Of a stretch of 64,000 bases of DNA, positions 35,895 through 46,700 are shown piece after piece. Source of the stretch: Buddleja alternifolia (taxonomy: Eukaryota; Streptophyta; Magnoliopsida; Lamiales; Scrophulariaceae); NCBI GenBank assembly GCA_019426215.1, contig CM033396.1, forward strand, positions 24,567,101-24,631,100, in the 5' to 3' direction. Each line of letters starts with the position of its first letter. The first letter of the stretch is position 1. The position numbers were made by a program, and so were the translations under genes. The notes below the pieces were generated by a model. It made no database searches, was not told the origin of the DNA, and saw only the letters and a list, made by a program, of their open reading frames with translations.

Positions 35895-36240
35895 TTAAAT
35901 CACAAAGAAAATTACAACGCCTCTCTCTTCTTTTTCTTTTTGATAATTATATTGCAAAAAGGAATGTTGAAAGTGAGATATGTTATCACAAAATATATGT
36001 GTATTGTACATAAATTTCCAAAAATCAAACTTTTTGGTACTAAAATTAAAAAAGTCAATGAAAAAAAGTGCACTTCCCTTCAACGTACGTACCCAAAATG
36101 CAATTTTCCCCTATTTTCCATGAACCCTCCTTTGAAGTGATCGGTAATGTTGGTGACATACTGAATTGTCTTTATTAAAAAAATATTACTTCCATATACT
36201 TTATGTATTTTGAATTTTCTATTTAAATTTATGTTTCATC
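35512..36240. other. Unassigned spacer with (AT)n
   Basis: Contains an (AT)n run at 35863-35892. The minus frame at 35637-35834 ends AWLTKILGFLSKSNFFAD and may be a gene fragment, but the family was not recognised. Further TA runs at 36250-36264 lie just inside the end of the patatin-like gene. Confidence 0.5.
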
Positions 36241-37843
36241 TCATATACATATATATATATATATAGTATCCACGTGTTTAAATATAATTGGTATCTGCGT
36301 GTATTTTAAACATATTATATATATATAAAATATGAGATGAAACATTAAACTAAAGGATTGATCCAAACCGTACTTTTTGAGGGCTTGCTCATTTGTTCCG
36401 CCATTTTCAATTGGTTCAAATATGCCCGTCTCCAAATTAACCCTTGAAACTGGACTCTTCAGCAACCTATCCCCAATTGCAATTAGTTTTTCCATGTTTT
36501 TCTTTGTTGCAATATCAACTGAAGCCTCCAGCCCACATAAGGTATCATCCTATATATACATATACAATTATCATGCCAAACGGAAATGTATCAATTAACT
36601 AATTTCTATATATGATGAAATTGAAAAGAATTAAAGTAAGAAAGCTTAATTAGTTTGTAACATGATATATATACTTGAATCCTTAGATAATTATCCTCGT
36701 AATGTAGAGCTTGGAAAATCATGCTTGCATGAAAATCAACCATATCGCCACTTGCTTGGTTGAATATTTCGACCATAGGCGAACCTCCGTAAAGAAGCCA
36801 ATCAAGAACATCCCATTTTGATGCCATTTTACAGTTATATTTGTAATCTACTCTTGCTGCACCTGTCCCAATTGATAGAGTTAGAAGTCGAGGATAGTCG
36901 ATAGGCGCCCTCATCGGTAAGGACTTTGCATTTTTGTCCAAAATCTGTTTTGTTACTTCAGTAATAGCAACCAGTGTCTGAAAGTATTACATCAGATATA
37001 TCAATTTGAATCAGAAAAATGTTGAGCTTAGTAATTAATTAATTTTCATTGAGATCACACTTACTGGATTATTTGCAGCTACGCCACCATCAATCAGATT
37101 GTATTCTCGAACATTGCCTTTTACATATTCAGTTGTAAAATGGTGTCCTGGAAGAAAAGTTGGAGCTGCCGAGGTACTAATGCAAATGTCAGATAACTTA
37201 GCATCTAAACATGGAGATCGTTTTGCCTGCAAGAGTTCATTTTTAAAATATTTTAACTTCCATTTTATGATTATATGGCTCAATATTAGGAAATCTATAT
37301 ACTTTTCTAAAAATTTTGAAATTAAGACAAAGAACAGGAAAAAGCTAAATTAAGAAGGGACAAAAAGACACATGTTACGGCTGATAAATAGTGTATATAT
37401 GTGGCAAGCAAGATTTTGACGTGGTGAAATATGCAAGGAGGAGAAAATCTTACCACGGGGATTTTTGTTAGGAAAATAGTCAAAGCAACTACCGTTATGA
37501 GAGAGAAATACACATTATTCAACTCAAAAACTATTTAGCAAGACGAAAAATAACCATACATAAGGGGGAAAACAAGAAAATATGAAAGAATACAAAAATT
37601 ATGAAAATACACCCGTTAAACATAACACCGCTTATTTAAGGCCAAAACTATCTCACATGCATGCGTTTGGCTCAAAATGCCGTTTCACTTTATATGACCG
37701 TATGAAATATTCTAACACAGTAGATTTTTGGTCCGAATCAGATTTCGATAAATTAAACTCAATAATCAACTATCCCGAATTCCGCTTGAAATCAAATTGA
37801 AAGAGAAATAACCTCATAAGTTGAAAAGATCATTGGCTGCAAC

Positions 37844-38882
37844 CATGGTTCAAAGTATCGGCCGATATCCGATGATATCGGCCGGTACGTAACCGGATCG
37901 GACCCCTCCGATCCGATAAAACCCGGCGATATGAATTCTTAGCATTTCGGCTTGATATCGCCGATATTATCGGATATCGGCCGATAATATCGGCGATATG
38001 CGATAATATCGAACCATATCGGATCATATCGGCCGATTTTCCGATGAAAACGGACGATTTTCAATGTTGAATAACATGTTGCTGTTGCTGCGTTTTGGCC
38101 AGTTGAAGAAGACGAATGAATAGTGTTTGGTTTGGATGAGTTGTTTTTCTTTGACTTTCTTTTCCCCTTTTTCTTCTTTTCCCCTTTTTCTTGGCTGCTT
38201 TTCAGATATTACTTTCTTATCCCATTTTTCTTGGCTTTTTTCAGACATTAGGTAGGAATATTTGGCCTTTTTCAGATAATAGGTAGAATAGGTTTGCTTT
38301 AACAGGTTTGTTTGTGTCTTTATTTGTATTATTGTTCATCACAGTTTCTTTTTCAGAGAATATAATCAGCTTTATATCTGTTATTGTATTATTGTTCATG
38401 GGAGAAATGTAAATGTTGTTTTAAAAAAAGTATATAAGCATGTACATCTTCTCTACTCATTTCAGTCTTTATTCAAATAAAATTCAATGGTGAAAAGATA
38501 ATTCTGAAGAAATAGATATTGATAGCAAGCATTTGGAAGGATCATGTCATTGGCATCATGCACTTTCTTCTATTCATATGTAAAACTTTATAACAAACTA
38601 AGTGCATTCATGTCTTATTTCTATAAATTAATTTCTTGAGCGACTGAAATGATATATGTAGCTTTATTGATGGTTGATGTAGTAAATACTTTTAATATGT
38701 ATTAAAAACTAGCAATTTGTGTTATTTACATTTTTCTTTAATTTTACTAATTTTTTTTTATAATTTTTGGAGCATTTTATAATACTTTTGTATCGTATCG
38801 CCCGATAATATCCCGATACGCCGCGACCGATATGGAACGGCACCGGCCGATATTATCACCGATACCGCGACTTTGAACCATG
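37844..38882. mobile_element. hAT-type MITE 1 in patatin exon 3
   Basis: 1039 bp, ends CATGGTTCAAAGTATCGG and CGCGACTTTGAACCATG, with a perfect 8-bp duplication GCTGCAAC (37836-37843, 38883-38890), as for hAT elements. The ends are packed with TATCGG/CCGATA palindromes (37857-38045 and 38790-38866). No transposase. Same family as the next insertion. Confidence 0.9.
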
Positions 38883-38998
38883 GCTGCAACTGCTTAATAT
38901 CAAAAGATGGAATGACAATATTAGTTAATGTCTGGCTTAACCGAGTTTCGCCAAGCTTCTCTTTCAACATGTTGTGAAGGTACTTCCCATCATACAAG

Positions 38999-39789
38999 CA
39001 TGGTTCAAAGTATCGGCCGATATCCGATGATATCGGCCGATACGTAACCGGATCGGACCCCTCCGATCCGATAAAATCCCGCGATACGGATTGTTACCGT
39101 TTGGGCTTGGTATCGCCGATATTATCGGATATCGGTCAATAATATCGGACCATATCGGATCATATCGGTCGATTTTCCGATGAAAACGGCCGATTTTTGG
39201 TTTTGAATGAAATGTTACTGTTTGCTGCGTTTAGGGTCTTTTGGAGAAGACGAATGAATAGTGATTCAATGAGTTGCTTTTCTTTGTCTGTTTTCCCCCC
39301 TTTTTTTTTGGCCTTTTTCAGACAATAGGTAGGAATAGGTTTGTTTTTCGACCTTTTTCAGACAATATGCAGGAATAGGTTTGCTTTTTGTGTCTTTATT
39401 TGTATTATTGTTTATTACGGTTTCTTTTTCAGAGAATATTGTTAGCTTTATATCTATTATTGTATTATTGTTCACGGGATGATTCACAATGAAGTGTAAA
39501 TATTGTTTGAAAAAAAGTATATAAGCATGTATATCTTCTCTACTCATAAGCGACTAGAATGATATATTTAGCTTTATTGATGGTTGATGTAGTAAATACT
39601 TTTAATATGTATTAAAAACTAGCAATTTGTGTTATTTACATTTTTCTTTAATTTTACTAATTTTTTAGAATTTTGGAAGCATTTTATAATACTTTTGTAT
39701 CGTATCGCCCGATAATATCCCGATATGCCGCGACCGACATGGAACAGCACCCGCCGATATTATCACCGATACCGCGACTTTGAACCATG
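38999..39789. mobile_element. hAT-type MITE 2 in patatin exon 3
   Basis: 791 bp, same termini and TATCGG/CCGATA-rich ends as the copy at 37844-38882, with internal deletions relative to it. A perfect 8-bp duplication CATACAAG (38991-38998, 39790-39797). It splits the codons of the LYDGKYL block of the patatin domain. Confidence 0.9.
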
Positions 39790-40543
39790 CATACAAGGGC
39801 CCTTTCAAAGCTTTGACTAGTCCTTGAGCAGGACAAGCCATACTGCAAAGTTAATTCAAATATACTAATTATATTGTCTGAGCCAGGTTTAATTACGAAA
39901 ATTTGTAATTAACACTTAGCGAGGTGCAAGGTTAATTATAAAGAAAACAATATCAAAGCAAAGGTATATATATGTTAATTAGTTAATCTGACCCTTTCTG
40001 TGGGAATATTTTGGGGCAGTTGTGTAAGTAGAAAGGCTTAATATCTTTAGCAGCATAAAGAGGACGATTGTTACGATCAGGAGCAGTGAGCATAGCTGTT
40101 ACAAGACACCGGTGCTTGTACCAGCAATCACGTCAAAGTAGTCTGCAATTCTTGCCCCCTTCTCATCAAGCTCCTAATATTCATTATATATATATATATA
40201 TATGTATCATACGTCATTCTGTACATGTACGCAATTGATATATATATATATATATATGAAAAGCATGATATCTATAATGAATAGCTATATTATACCTGAA
40301 GTTGTGTTTCAAGAAAAGAAAGAATAGTGGCTGGAATCAATCCTCTAACACCTCCACCATCAATGCTCAGAACTGTTGTCACATTTTCATGGCCTCCAGG
40401 AGCATCCATTTCTGATGACTTCATATTTTTCATTCTCAAATTCATCACAGTACGTACTTTCCAAAATGGTGTTTGTCTGGGTATGTTATGAAGGTATCCA
40501 AGTCAACGCCATGTTAAAAGAGACAAAACAAACAAATTAAATT

Positions 40544-40980
40544 GGGAAAATTGCATTTTTCATCCCACGACTTTTCCCATTTTAATTTCTGTCGTTGCGG
40601 GTTTCTCACATTTAGTCACAACTGAAATTTTCGTCCAAAATTTAATGGTCAAACACATGTGCTCTGTTTATCAATATTTTTGACCAATTTTTTGAGAAGA
40701 ATTTTTGCACGAGAATCACGTGGTATTGAATAGAAACACAATGATATTGAATAGAATTCATGTGTGTGGCATTCACAAACAAATTCTCCCCCAAAAACTA
40801 GTAAACTATGTAGACTAACGAAGCATATGGGATTGACCGTCATAATTTGGACGTAAAATTTGATTTGAACTAAATTTGAGACATCATGAAAGGTATGGGA
40901 TAAAACGTGATAAATTCGGAACAATGAATGAGACCAAATTTCAAATGTGGAGAAGTTATGGGGTGAAAATGCTAATTTCC
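40544..40980. mobile_element. Mutator-type MITE upstream of patatin-like gene
   Basis: Ends GGGAAAATTGCATTTTTC and GAAAATGCTAATTTCC pair imperfectly, with CATCCCA and TATGGGGTG blocks mirrored inside. Flanks AATTAAATT and AATCAAATA could be a 9-bp duplication with two mismatches, so this copy is older than the one at 13140. It lies about 100 bp before the patatin ATG. Confidence 0.65.
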
Positions 40981-41007
40981 AATCAAATAACATGTTATAA
41001 TATTGGA

Positions 41008-41169
41008 GGGAAAAATTCACTTTTGGTCCCATAGGACTCGCCTAAAAACATTTTTGGTCCCATAGAATTTTTTTTTACACTTTTAGTCCCATAGGAGTCA
41101 AAAAGTGACACTTTTGGTCCCAAGCCCCACTTTTTGGATGGAAATTCTGCGCGTGTGGCACACGCTCTG
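41008..41169. repeat. Left terminal inverted repeat of Mutator-like element
   Basis: 162 bp with three TTTTGGTCCCATAG-type direct motifs (near 41023, 41056, 41085) that may be transposase binding sites; it ends at CACACGCTCTG. Pairs with 58215-58376. Confidence 0.9.
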
Positions 41170-41345
41170 CCAGGTCGCGTGGAGTCTGTTTTTGGAGGCA
41201 AATGCAGCGCGTGGGAGCGCGTGTCGGACGATTTTGGAGGGAAATTTGGCTTATGTACACCAAATGGAGGGAAAAATGGCCATTTTCTTCATTTTCTTCT
41301 GCCTCATTTCTCTTAGCTCCAAAGAAGAGAGAAATCAACACAAAA

Positions 41346-41723
41346 ATGTCCCAAAGCTCGTCAACATTTCGCCCCCAAACAAGTACGCTGCACAAATGCG
41401 ATTGTCGTCACCCCAAAACGGCGAGGGTGAGGACGTCATGGACCAATGACAACCCGGGGCGAAGGTTCAAATGTTGTGCTGATGGAAAATGTGATTTTTT
41501 CACATGGTTTGATCCCCCCATGTGTGCAAGGTCAAAATTAATAATACCTGGTTTGCTTCGCCGACTAAATAGGCAAGAGGAAGAAATCCGGAAGTTGCAA
41601 CAGAGTTGCAAAACAGTTGAAGAAGTTAGGGTGCAACAGGGGCAAAAATCCCACAAAGGTTGTATTGTCCTTGTTGCTATAGTGCTGATGGTGCTTGTTT
41701 GGATTTTTTTCTTTGAAGGGTAG
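41346..41723 (+). CDS. Small GRF-type zinc-finger membrane protein carried by Mutator-like element
   Basis: 125 residues from ATG 41346. An upstream in-frame start at 41202 would add 48 residues that overlap sequence near the inverted repeat, so the shorter start is preferred. Residues 18-56 form a GRF zinc finger: CDC (18-20), TSWT, NPGRRF (36-41), C43/C44, C49, FFTWFD (51-56). A charged helix with heptad character (about 72-95, RLNRQEEEIRKLQQ) follows, then one hydrophobic segment at 106-122 near the C-terminus. GRF fingers bind nucleic acid in known proteins; this layout resembles plant At4g04775-like proteins. It sits just inside the left inverted repeat, tail-to-tail with the transposase gene. 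Role in transposition is unknown; it may be a captured host gene or a second element gene. The frame is intact. Confidence 0.75.
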   Translation: MSQSSSTFRPQTSTLHKCDCRHPKTARVRTSWTNDNPGRRFKCCADGKCDFFTWFDPPMCARSKLIIPGLLRRLNRQEEEIRKLQQSCKTVEEVRVQQGQKSHKGCIVLVAIVLMVLVWIFFFEG

Positions 41724-42350
41724 TAATTTAGGTCTATTGATGTAACGAACCAAATTATGGTGTGATGTGTAATTGTTAGTGTTATTATCTATCTATGGAA
41801 TTATGATTGTATTGCATGTAATTTAATCGATTTTATCTATATGGAATTGTGGACTTTGTAATGGAAGTTGCTTAACAAAAATCAAATCACCAACATAACA
41901 CAATACGCAGAATGTTCAAAATCATCATTCATTGTAGGGTTGTTTGTGTGTTATAGTTACAAAGCAATAATAATATCAATCAATTGCACCAACATATCAA
42001 TTGCACCAATGTTTGCTTTTCTAGAAAATGGACAAAAATATACACCTATTCCACTTACTAGACAAAAATGCCTTTAATGTTTCTATTTAGAAGACAAAAG
42101 TAAGCCAAAAATGTAACAACAAAAGGTGGGGGGACAAAATTAAGGCTATTTTTCAGTGAGCTTCATGGTCTCCAAGGCTGTTTGCCTTTCTCTTTGTTAG
42201 CTGCCTTACTTGCTGCACTTAAATTTGCCATTGTGACAAATTCCCCCCCCCCCCCCCTCCATCAAGACTGGTACTCCACCTTGACTATTGACAACAGGTG
42301 TCTGAGCCAGTATGGGATGGTTTAGTGCAAATGGGGGAGGACACCTTATA
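41724..42350. other. Spacer between GRF gene and transposase gene
   Basis: Intergenic region between two convergent genes of the Mutator-like element. Holds an AT-rich tail and a C-run (42245-42258). No open frame of note. Confidence 0.6.
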
Positions 42351-45300
42351 TTAACTCTGGGCTGAGGCACAGTGGTTAGTCTTGGAGGTCATTCTGCAGT
42401 TGTCATTCCCACTTCTGAGAAAGTCCTTTTCCTTGCCTAAGAGAACAACAATATAATAAAAAATCTAATTAAGTAAATGTACATTGGAGTCAAATTCTAA
42501 AGTGAAAAATGATGTAATTACAGTTAACTTAGGTTGATGCGGGCCTTCATTTGATGATCTTATCCCTAGTGAAGCATTTGGAGTACACTGCAAAGTCTTA
42601 GAAGCTGATCCAGGTATAGATTCACTTGCACTTTCCTGCAAACAATTATTAGGCGCATAAATTATCACACATTCATACACATATAGACACACATACACAA
42701 TTTGACACTCACCTGTGATGATGCTGCCTTTTGGCCTTTCCTTTTCCTTGGGGATGTCCTTGAATGAGCTGTACTTTCCTGAGTTGAGGCAGGAGTAGAA
42801 GGATCCCCATTATCATATTCAGGTGTTAAAGCCTGCAAAAATTCAGAACAATTACGTACACATATAAATAGGTTCACATAGTTCACATAATATTGTGTAA
42901 ACCTGTTTTGCAACACTTGTTGTCCCTTTTTGAGCTGCACATCTTTTTCTTTTTTGAGGTGGTACTTTTGTTCTTTTGGAGGGTCCAGCATCATTACCAC
43001 TTGCATTTTCCTGCATTTAATTAAGCTCATTAAACAGAACAATGACATATTGGCAAATTAAGGAAAAATTTAACAAAGCAAAATTAACTTACAATATTTA
43101 TATTAATTGGAGCTGCAAAGTCCCTTGTTAAACCTGCTGCAATATCTGTTTTCCTCCTGTTACATCCTATTTGATTGTGGCTTGGATTTCCACAATAATG
43201 ACATTGAACCCTAAATGATTGTTTCTTCAACCTCACTGGACCCTTTCTTTCTTTACCCCTCCTGCCCTTATCCCTCGGCTCATCTGCACCCAATCTTCTT
43301 GCTCTAGCTGGCCTCCCTCTCTTCTTCCCAAAGTTAGGAGGCATGGGTGGAATGTATCCAGTTTTTTCCCATAACTTAGGACCATTTACAGGTGAAATGG
43401 CATGACTGTAAACTGCTAAGTATGTGGCCACACTATATGACTCATGTACAAAGTCATCAGGCTCAAGGACTTGACAGCCAATTGCACTCATGGCATGAGA
43501 GCATGGAATGCCAGTCAAGTCGCACCTCCTACAAGAGCATGAATGAGTCCTCAATTTTACAGTCAACCTATCCCCATCACAAACTTTTATTTCATAATTC
43601 CAGTCATCTGACTTCAATGGAATGCAGTCAGCTGATTTTTCCATATTTTTCTCTATAATTTTCTTAATTTTTGGACAAATCTGTTTGTATGACCACCTTT
43701 TTTTAGCCTTGTCCCTATTCTCAGTAAGCGTAGTCATCAAATACTCCTTTATCCACTCAAGCATCGTAAGTATTGGCTTCTCTCTAGCCTCAAGTATGCT
43801 ACTGTTAAAAGACTCACACAAGTTATTCAATAACATATCACACTTTGGGAAAGTTTGAAAGTGTGACCTACTCCACTGTGATGGAGGCTTGTCATTGAAC
43901 CATTCCACAGCAAATTGATCCAAAAGTGCCATTTCCTTCATCCTCAACTCATACTCAGGCAATGTGGTTGCTTTTGCAGCATTCCACAGTGCAAGTTTGA
44001 ATGTCAAACCCCTAAACTTAGCCTTTTTAAAGTTCTCATGCAAGTGTCTCACACAACTGTTTTCTGCCCTTGGAAACACCAATTCAAATGCAGGTATAAG
44101 ACCTTTATGCATATCACTTACAAAAGTGAAAGCATCAGGCCTTTCTATTCCTAAGTCAGCCTTAAGTAACCCCAAAAACCACTCCCATGCCTCTTTTGTT
44201 TCACTAGAAACTACTGCATAAGCAATGAGATATAAGCTATTGTTTGGGTCAACTGGCACAGCAGTCAACAAAATGTCACCATAGGGTCCCTTTAAATGAC
44301 ACCCATCTATCCCTATAACAGGTCTACAACCTGTCAAGAAACCCTGTTTAAGTGCATCAAAACATACATAGAATTTTCCAAATTTTTTCCTCCCACTCAC
44401 CCCCACCTCACCATCCTGTACCATTATTATTGTACTCCTAGGATTTGTTCTCCTTAATTCATGTGCATAATCCCATAGCTGATCATATTGATCCTCTGCC
44501 TAACCTTCAATAGCCTTAAGTGCCTTTCTTTTGGCCCTATATGCTTGAGATTTTGTCACAGTACACCTGATTTTTTGAACTACATCTTGCCTAAACCCTT
44601 TAGCATTTCTTTTAGGATCATTCCTAAAGGCATTTTCATATTTACCAGAAAGCCACCTTGAATTTACATTTTTTACATCATAGGATCTGCCACACTTATG
44701 TTTAGGATAGTATTCCCTAATTTGAAATGAACATTCATTCAGAACCTTCAGTGCATTTATCCTCCAATTACATCCCTCTCTAACACACCTAGCATACATT
44801 CTCCTACAATCATTTTTAGTAATTTCTAAGCTTCTCCTAGTCTTCACTGCATGATTGTTTACAGAACACTTAAATTCATCTTTGGTACTAAATAACATGC
44901 CAAGTTCAAAGGGAGGATCATATTTGTCCCTAGGATTAAAAATTATGTCTTGTTCACCCCCTTCATTGTCAGAATCTTTCCCACTACTAAAATTATCCCC
45001 ATTGTTAACCAAGTCTTCACTTTCCTCACCCTCAGAATCAGATGACGGCTCTTTCTCAACTATATGTGGAGGTATAGGTTCAACTGCAATTGCACCTGCA
45101 GTTTCAGTAGGTATGGTTACAGTTTTCCCCTCAACCTCACTATCCATATAGTCACTGTCCCAAAAGTCATTGCACTCTGCATCACTGTCCTCACTGTCCA
45201 CCTCCCTCTCTGTATCCCTATCCCTATCCATATCAGGCCCAACCTCAGTTTCCATCTCACTACCCATTTCAGTACCCTTTTCAGCCCCATTCTCAGTCCC

Positions 45301-45923
45301 CTTCCCAGTCTCCTTCTCATCCCTATTTCCCACAGAATCCTCACCTAAATATCCAAGAACAGTAGAGTCTATACTTCTACAAATTTCATCCCAGTCATGA
45401 TCTTCAAGGTTTTCCCCATCTTTCCTAACTTCTAAAGTTTTGTGTTGTGTTTGGGAAGTACATTGGGATTGTATTTGGGGTTCTGTTTGAAGGATAGTTT
45501 CATATGGGTCTTTTGTTTGAAGAATAGGTTCAGATTGGGCTTTTGTTTGTGGTTCTGGGTCAAGGATTATTAATTCTGGTTGAGTTATGGGTAAATCCTC
45601 ATTTATGGGAAGCTCATGGAACTTGGCTACCAAATAAACATGTAATTCTCTATTTTTGGTCACAAATCCATCACAAAGGATCTGTATGTCAGGCATACCC
45701 ACTAACTGTCTGAATTTACCCCTCTGTGTGTCAAGCCTATAAAACTCTTTCTTACCAAAGTAGCCTAATACCTCACACAAGCAACTAATGAGCTCAATGG
45801 ACATCTTAGTTACACTCACATCATCATACACACTAGTCCTACCTCCTATGTATTCATGATTAGGTTTTAATTTTAATTCCCCCCAATGGTGAATTTGTAA
45901 ACTGATATAGTTACTATTAGGAC
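42351..45923 (-). pseudogene. MudrA-type transposase, one in-frame TAG
   Basis: Main exon 45923-43084 starts after an acceptor (TTTTTACAG). Order: MuDR N-terminal domain (IHHWGEL, EYIGGRTSVYDD), acidic Glu/Asp/Thr-rich linker, MuDR DNA-binding domain (C-containing, ending YRAKRKALKAIEG), DDE domain with GIDGCHLKGPYG and FVSDMHKG giving D at about 44305 and 44113 and NLCESFN as the likely E, SWIM finger CSCRRCDLTGIPCSH, and knuckle CHYCGNPSHNQIGC. Four short C-terminal exons with GT-AG borders follow: 43010-42903, 42832-42713, 42635-42522, 42437-42351, rich in Ser, Pro and Lys. A TAG at 44500-44502 between the DNA-binding and DDE domains is in the same frame as both sides. The 5' exon is cut off by the Sire-type insertion. 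It would act in the nucleus on the inverted repeats. Confidence 0.88.
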
Positions 45924-46174
45924 CTGTAAAAAAAAACAGAAAAACCAACTCTCAATACAATAATAATAAAGACAAGAACAAAAATAATAAAGGCTATGCC
46001 CCAGACTCATCTCACACAATAAACACACACATTTGACAAAGGCATTGCCCCAGACTGACAATAATAATGTAAAGGCATTGCCCCACACACAATATAGAAA
46101 ACACAACAAAAATTAACTACCCTACAATCACACTGTCATGCAAATACAAAACACAACAATCAATTTATTAAACC
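45924..46174 (-). other. Part of transposase intron 1, left of Sire-type insertion
   Basis: Presumed intron sequence with three copies of a GGCATTGCCCCA-like motif (about 45993, 46042 and 46075). 46170-46174 (AAACC) is the target duplication of the Sire-type element. Confidence 0.5.
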
Positions 46175-46700
46175 TGTTGGTCCCAAGTGGTATACGAAAC
46201 GGTCTAGAAGGGGAGGGTTGAATAGACCCTGAAGTCTTTTTCGACTTCTTAAAAGTTCGTATCACTTTGAAGTATTTGAACGCTTGACAAGTTTAAGCGC
46301 TGGATGTGGCGCTTTGAGAAACGTTAACTTAGACTCGGTGATTTCAACGCTTACCAAAGTAGGACAGAGTTTAGTCACTAAATCAGAGTTAGCACAGCGG
46401 AAGTATTTTATAGCTTAGCGTTCGGTTAATTAATCGAAAGTAGTCGCTTAGTTGTTTTAAAACTTTATCAGAATGTATGCAATATGAATAGTAAAGCAGT
46501 AAAACAATGAATGCTTAAAGAGGTAAATGACACAAGATATTTGTAAGGTTCACTGGGTGATGTAATCCCAGCTACGTCCTTCTTCTCCTTTTATCAGGGA
46601 GGTTTTCCACTATGATGATTATCGAAGAGTCACACAGAGACTTCTACAAGATAGAGGGAGATTGGATATGATCTCGGAACTCCTTGGTCACACAGATTTC
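46175..46700 (-). repeat. Truncated 3' LTR of Sire-type element
   Basis: 526 bp matching 55951-56474. The match breaks at CACAGATTTC, where the third-frame sequence begins directly. About 1.24 kb of U3 plus the normal polypurine tract are therefore missing, while the outer end and target duplication are intact, which indicates an internal deletion. Confidence 0.85.

Larger units (their letters stand above)
36241..40445 (-). pseudogene. Patatin-like phospholipase pseudogene, six exons
   Basis: Minus-strand exons with GT-AG borders: 40445-40296, 40173-39993, 39842-37813 (interrupted), 37226-37065, 36977-36675, 36549-36241. Patatin-like proteins are Ser-Asp acyl hydrolases acting on membrane lipids. 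Exon 1 has the oxyanion motif DGGGVRG, exon 2 [12 protein letters not shown] around the nucleophile Ser, exon 4 the catalytic Asp in IDGG, and exons 5-6 the usual SIGTG, MASKW and SRVNLETG blocks. Two faults kill it. One G is missing after GTSTG at about 40090 (family GTSTGG), shifting the frame. Two hAT elements lie in exon 3 (37844-38882, 38999-39789). The C-terminus after ALKKYG runs into low-complexity sequence unlike the family. Start 40445 is the most upstream of three in-frame ATGs; upstream lie a MITE and the Mutator-like element. Confidence 0.83.

Noticed and set aside
44855..45400. Several plus-strand Ser/Pro-rich frames
   Set aside because: Shadows of the acidic low-complexity linker of the transposase.
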